From contig JAYZQT010000006.1 of the NCBI GenBank assembly GCA_036136335.1, positions 124,001-188,000 of the forward strand: a DNA stretch of 64,000 nucleotides, in the 5' to 3' direction. The DNA is from JAYZQT01 sp036136335. GTDB lineage: Bacteria > Pseudomonadota > Alphaproteobacteria > MPNO01 > UBA830. Below, piece after piece: positions 62,351-64,000 of the stretch. Each line of letters begins with the position of its first letter. Position 1 is the first letter of the stretch. A program made the position numbers and the translations under genes. Below the pieces are notes generated by a model. It searched no databases, was not told where the DNA came from, and saw only the letters and a program-made list of their open reading frames with translations.

Positions 62351-64000
62351 ATGGGATCGGTTAGGATCGGGATTGATATTGGAGGGACCTTTACGGACAT
62401 CGTGGTCCTAGAGGAAAATTCCGGTGCGTTAACCATCGCCAAAGTAAGCAGTAGCCGCGAAAACCCCGCGGCCGCCCTCCTGGATGCAATCGATCGTGGG
62501 CTCGAACGTGCAAGTGTCAATCCAACCGATGTCAGCCTAGTAGTTCACGGAACGACGATCGTTACAAATGCAATCCTCGAGAACAAGCTTCCAAAGACAT
62601 CGCTTCTTACTACGGAGGGATTTATAGACATTCTCGAAATCGGACGGCATTTCCGACCAGACATGTACGACCTGCAACAGAACAAACCTGAGCCCCTGGT
62701 CCCGCGAAACAGACGGTTCGGTGTTAAAGAGAGAACAGACGCGAAAGGCAACGTTCTTCTCAAGGCTATCCCAGCGGATCTGATGAGTTCGCTTCGGGAG
62801 ATCGAAAGGAACGGATCCCAAGCTGTAGCCATCTGCTTTCTAAATGCTTTCGCCAACTCCGAGAATGAAGAGACGATTGAGGCCCTCGTGGCACAACACC
62901 TGCCAAACCTCAGCATATCATCCTCATTTCAAGTCTGCCGCGAAATTCGCGAATATGAGCGCACTAGCACCGTTGTTTTGAACGCAGCGGCGAAACCCCT
63001 GATAGAAGACTATCTTGGCCAGATCGGGCCACGAGTTCGACGACGCCTGCCAAGCGCCAGTATCCTGCTGATGCAGTCCAGCGGAGGCTCGTTGACAATC
63101 GATGCAGCCTGCTCCTATCCGGCTCGGATGATTACCTCTGGTCCAGCTGGCGGGGCACTTGCTGTCCAACGTCTCAGCAAACAGGTCCGAGGCCAAACTC
63201 TCCTGGGGTTCGACATGGGCGGTACCAGCACAGACATATCATTAATTGATAAAGGAAATCTTCAAATGACGATGGAGGGCAGTATTTGTCAACTGCCTGT
63301 CCTCCTGCCCATGATAGAGATCAACACTATTGGCGCAGGCGCAGGCAGTATTGCCTGGCTGGACACAGCCAAGGGGCTTCACGTGGGGCCACAAAGTGCC
63401 GGAGCCGAGCCGGGACCCGTCGCCTACGACAAGGGCGGTACCGAGCCAACAGTGACCGATGCCAATTTCATTCTCGGTCGTCTCGATGCTGACCGTTTTG
63501 CTGACGCAGGTCTATTACTAAACCTGAGTGCCGCGCGCCGCGTTCTCGAGAAAAGGATTGCTGCTCCCCTTGGGATGTCAGTGGAACAAGCTGCTGCGGG
63601 AATCCTTCGCATTGCCAATGCAAATATGGAACGCGCATTGCGGTTAAGTTCTGCAGAAAAAGGGTATGACCCTCGGGAAATTTCGCTAGTCGCTTTTGGT
63701 GGTGCGGGTCCAATGCACGCGGCCGCGCTAGCGCGGGAAACTGGAATTGGCACTGTTGTTGTTCCGGCCCATCCGGGGGTTTTCTCCAGCCTGGGACTAG
63801 TGCTGTCAGACATTCGCCACGACTTCGCCCAGACCCGCGTCCTTCGGGTTTCGGCAATTGCCCCAGATGAAATCAGTGTGATATTCCACGACCTAGAACA
63901 AAAGGCGACGGCGGCGCTGGAAGCTGACGGCGTCCCGGATGATCACCGCGCGTTCCATCGCAGTGCCGATCTCCGTTACCTAGGTCAAGCTTTTGAAGTA
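62351..64000 (+). CDS. hyuA: hydantoinase A/oxoprolinase family protein (third copy, cut by window end)
   Basis: The frame stays open from ATG 62351 to the last base, 550 codons, so the 3' end lies outside. It begins MGSVRIGIDIGGTFTDIVVL. VVHGTTIVTNAILENKLPKT follows, then TSGPAGGALAVQRL, GFDMGGTSTDISLI and AGAGSIAWLD. The later family motifs are GGTEPTVTDANFILGRLD and GGAGPMHAAALARETG. It is a third HyuA with no partner yet seen; a HyuB gene is expected just beyond the window. Sequence differs from both other copies. The ribosome binding site is weak (GGACGACC). Confidence 0.92.
   Translation, partial: MGSVRIGIDIGGTFTDIVVLEENSGALTIAKVSSSRENPAAALLDAIDRGLERASVNPTDVSLVVHGTTIVTNAILENKLPKTSLLTTEGFIDILEIGRHFRPDMYDLQQNKPEPLVPRNRRFGVKERTDAKGNVLLKAIPADLMSSLREIERNGSQAVAICFLNAFANSENEETIEALVAQHLPNLSISSSFQVCREIREYERTSTVVLNAAAKPLIEDYLGQIGPRVRRRLPSASILLMQSSGGSLTIDAACSYPARMITSGPAGGALAVQRLSKQVRGQTLLGFDMGGTSTDISLIDKGNLQMTMEGSICQLPVLLPMIEINTIGAGAGSIAWLDTAKGLHVGPQSAGAEPGPVAYDKGGTEPTVTDANFILGRLDADRFADAGLLLNLSAARRVLEKRIAAPLGMSVEQAAAGILRIANANMERALRLSSAEKGYDPREISLVAFGGAGPMHAAALARETGIGTVVVPAHPGVFSSLGLVLSDIRHDFAQTRVLRVSAIAPDEISVIFHDLEQKATAALEADGVPDDHRAFHRSADLRYLGQAFEV

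Noticed and set aside
1..64000. CRISPR arrays, tRNA or rRNA genes, insertion sequences
   Set aside because: No regularly spaced repeats, no tRNA-like cloverleaf sequence, and no transposase-like protein were seen on reading both strands.

Overview
The window looks like the chromosome of a Gram-negative proteobacterium, probably a free-living heterotroph with a broad catabolic repertoire. An alphaproteobacterium of marine or similar oligotrophic habitat is my best guess, from gene content only. The evidence is an LPS/O-antigen-type GDP-heptose cluster, OmpR/EnvZ-type signalling, GlnS, and many flavin, Rieske and hydantoinase/oxoprolinase enzymes in short operons. I found no transposase, integrase, CRISPR array, rRNA or tRNA. 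The left edge lies just past the 3' end of a minus-strand gene. The right edge cuts a third HyuA gene.

Layout. 0-4 kb (minus): luciferase-like monooxygenase, a CADD-like heme-oxygenase-fold diiron protein, FAH-family hydrolase, MBL-fold hydrolase. 4.1-5.9 kb (plus): MetE-C-like methyltransferase plus MarR regulator. 5.9-12.4 kb (minus): PreA-like flavoprotein, HyuB, HyuA, VanA-like Rieske oxygenase. 12.7-15.5 kb (plus): molybdenum hydroxylase large subunit and RidA, converging on an EpmC-like HEIAHW protein. 16.4-18.9 kb: two-component system followed by a broken class II photolyase. 19.1-23 kb: LLM oxidoreductase, MarR, enoyl-CoA hydratase-like protein and a soluble reductive-dehalogenase homologue. 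23.2-26.7 kb (minus): SDR, LuxC-like acyl reductase and LuxE-like acyl-protein synthetase behind a TPP riboswitch. 26.8-30.9 kb: two GMC oxidoreductases and a VOC protein. 30.9-35.6 kb: Rieske dioxygenase alpha/beta, AraC regulator and a divergent TPP-dependent enzyme. 35.6-38.2 kb: GlnS and an alpha/beta hydrolase. 38.3-46.8 kb: DMT transporter, acyl-CoA ligase and D-aminoacylase facing a second HyuA/HyuB pair and a cupin. 47.2-51.9 kb: an ABC importer with two permeases plus an FAD oxidoreductase. 52.1-61.7 kb (minus): a ten-gene sugar-nucleotide cluster.

The two most unusual systems are these. (1) A textbook TPP riboswitch, with its own promoter, precedes a 24-codon leader ORF and a LuxE-LuxC-SDR acid-to-alcohol reduction operon; none of these genes is a classical thiamine gene. 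(2) The polysaccharide cluster combines GDP-heptose genes (GmhA, HddA, HddC) with a ColD-type PLP dehydratase (the PLP lysine position is His), a split transketolase, a GDP-fucose-synthase-like epimerase/reductase and a B12-binding radical SAM enzyme. This gene set fits synthesis of a deoxygenated, carbon-branched heptose, which I infer and cannot prove.
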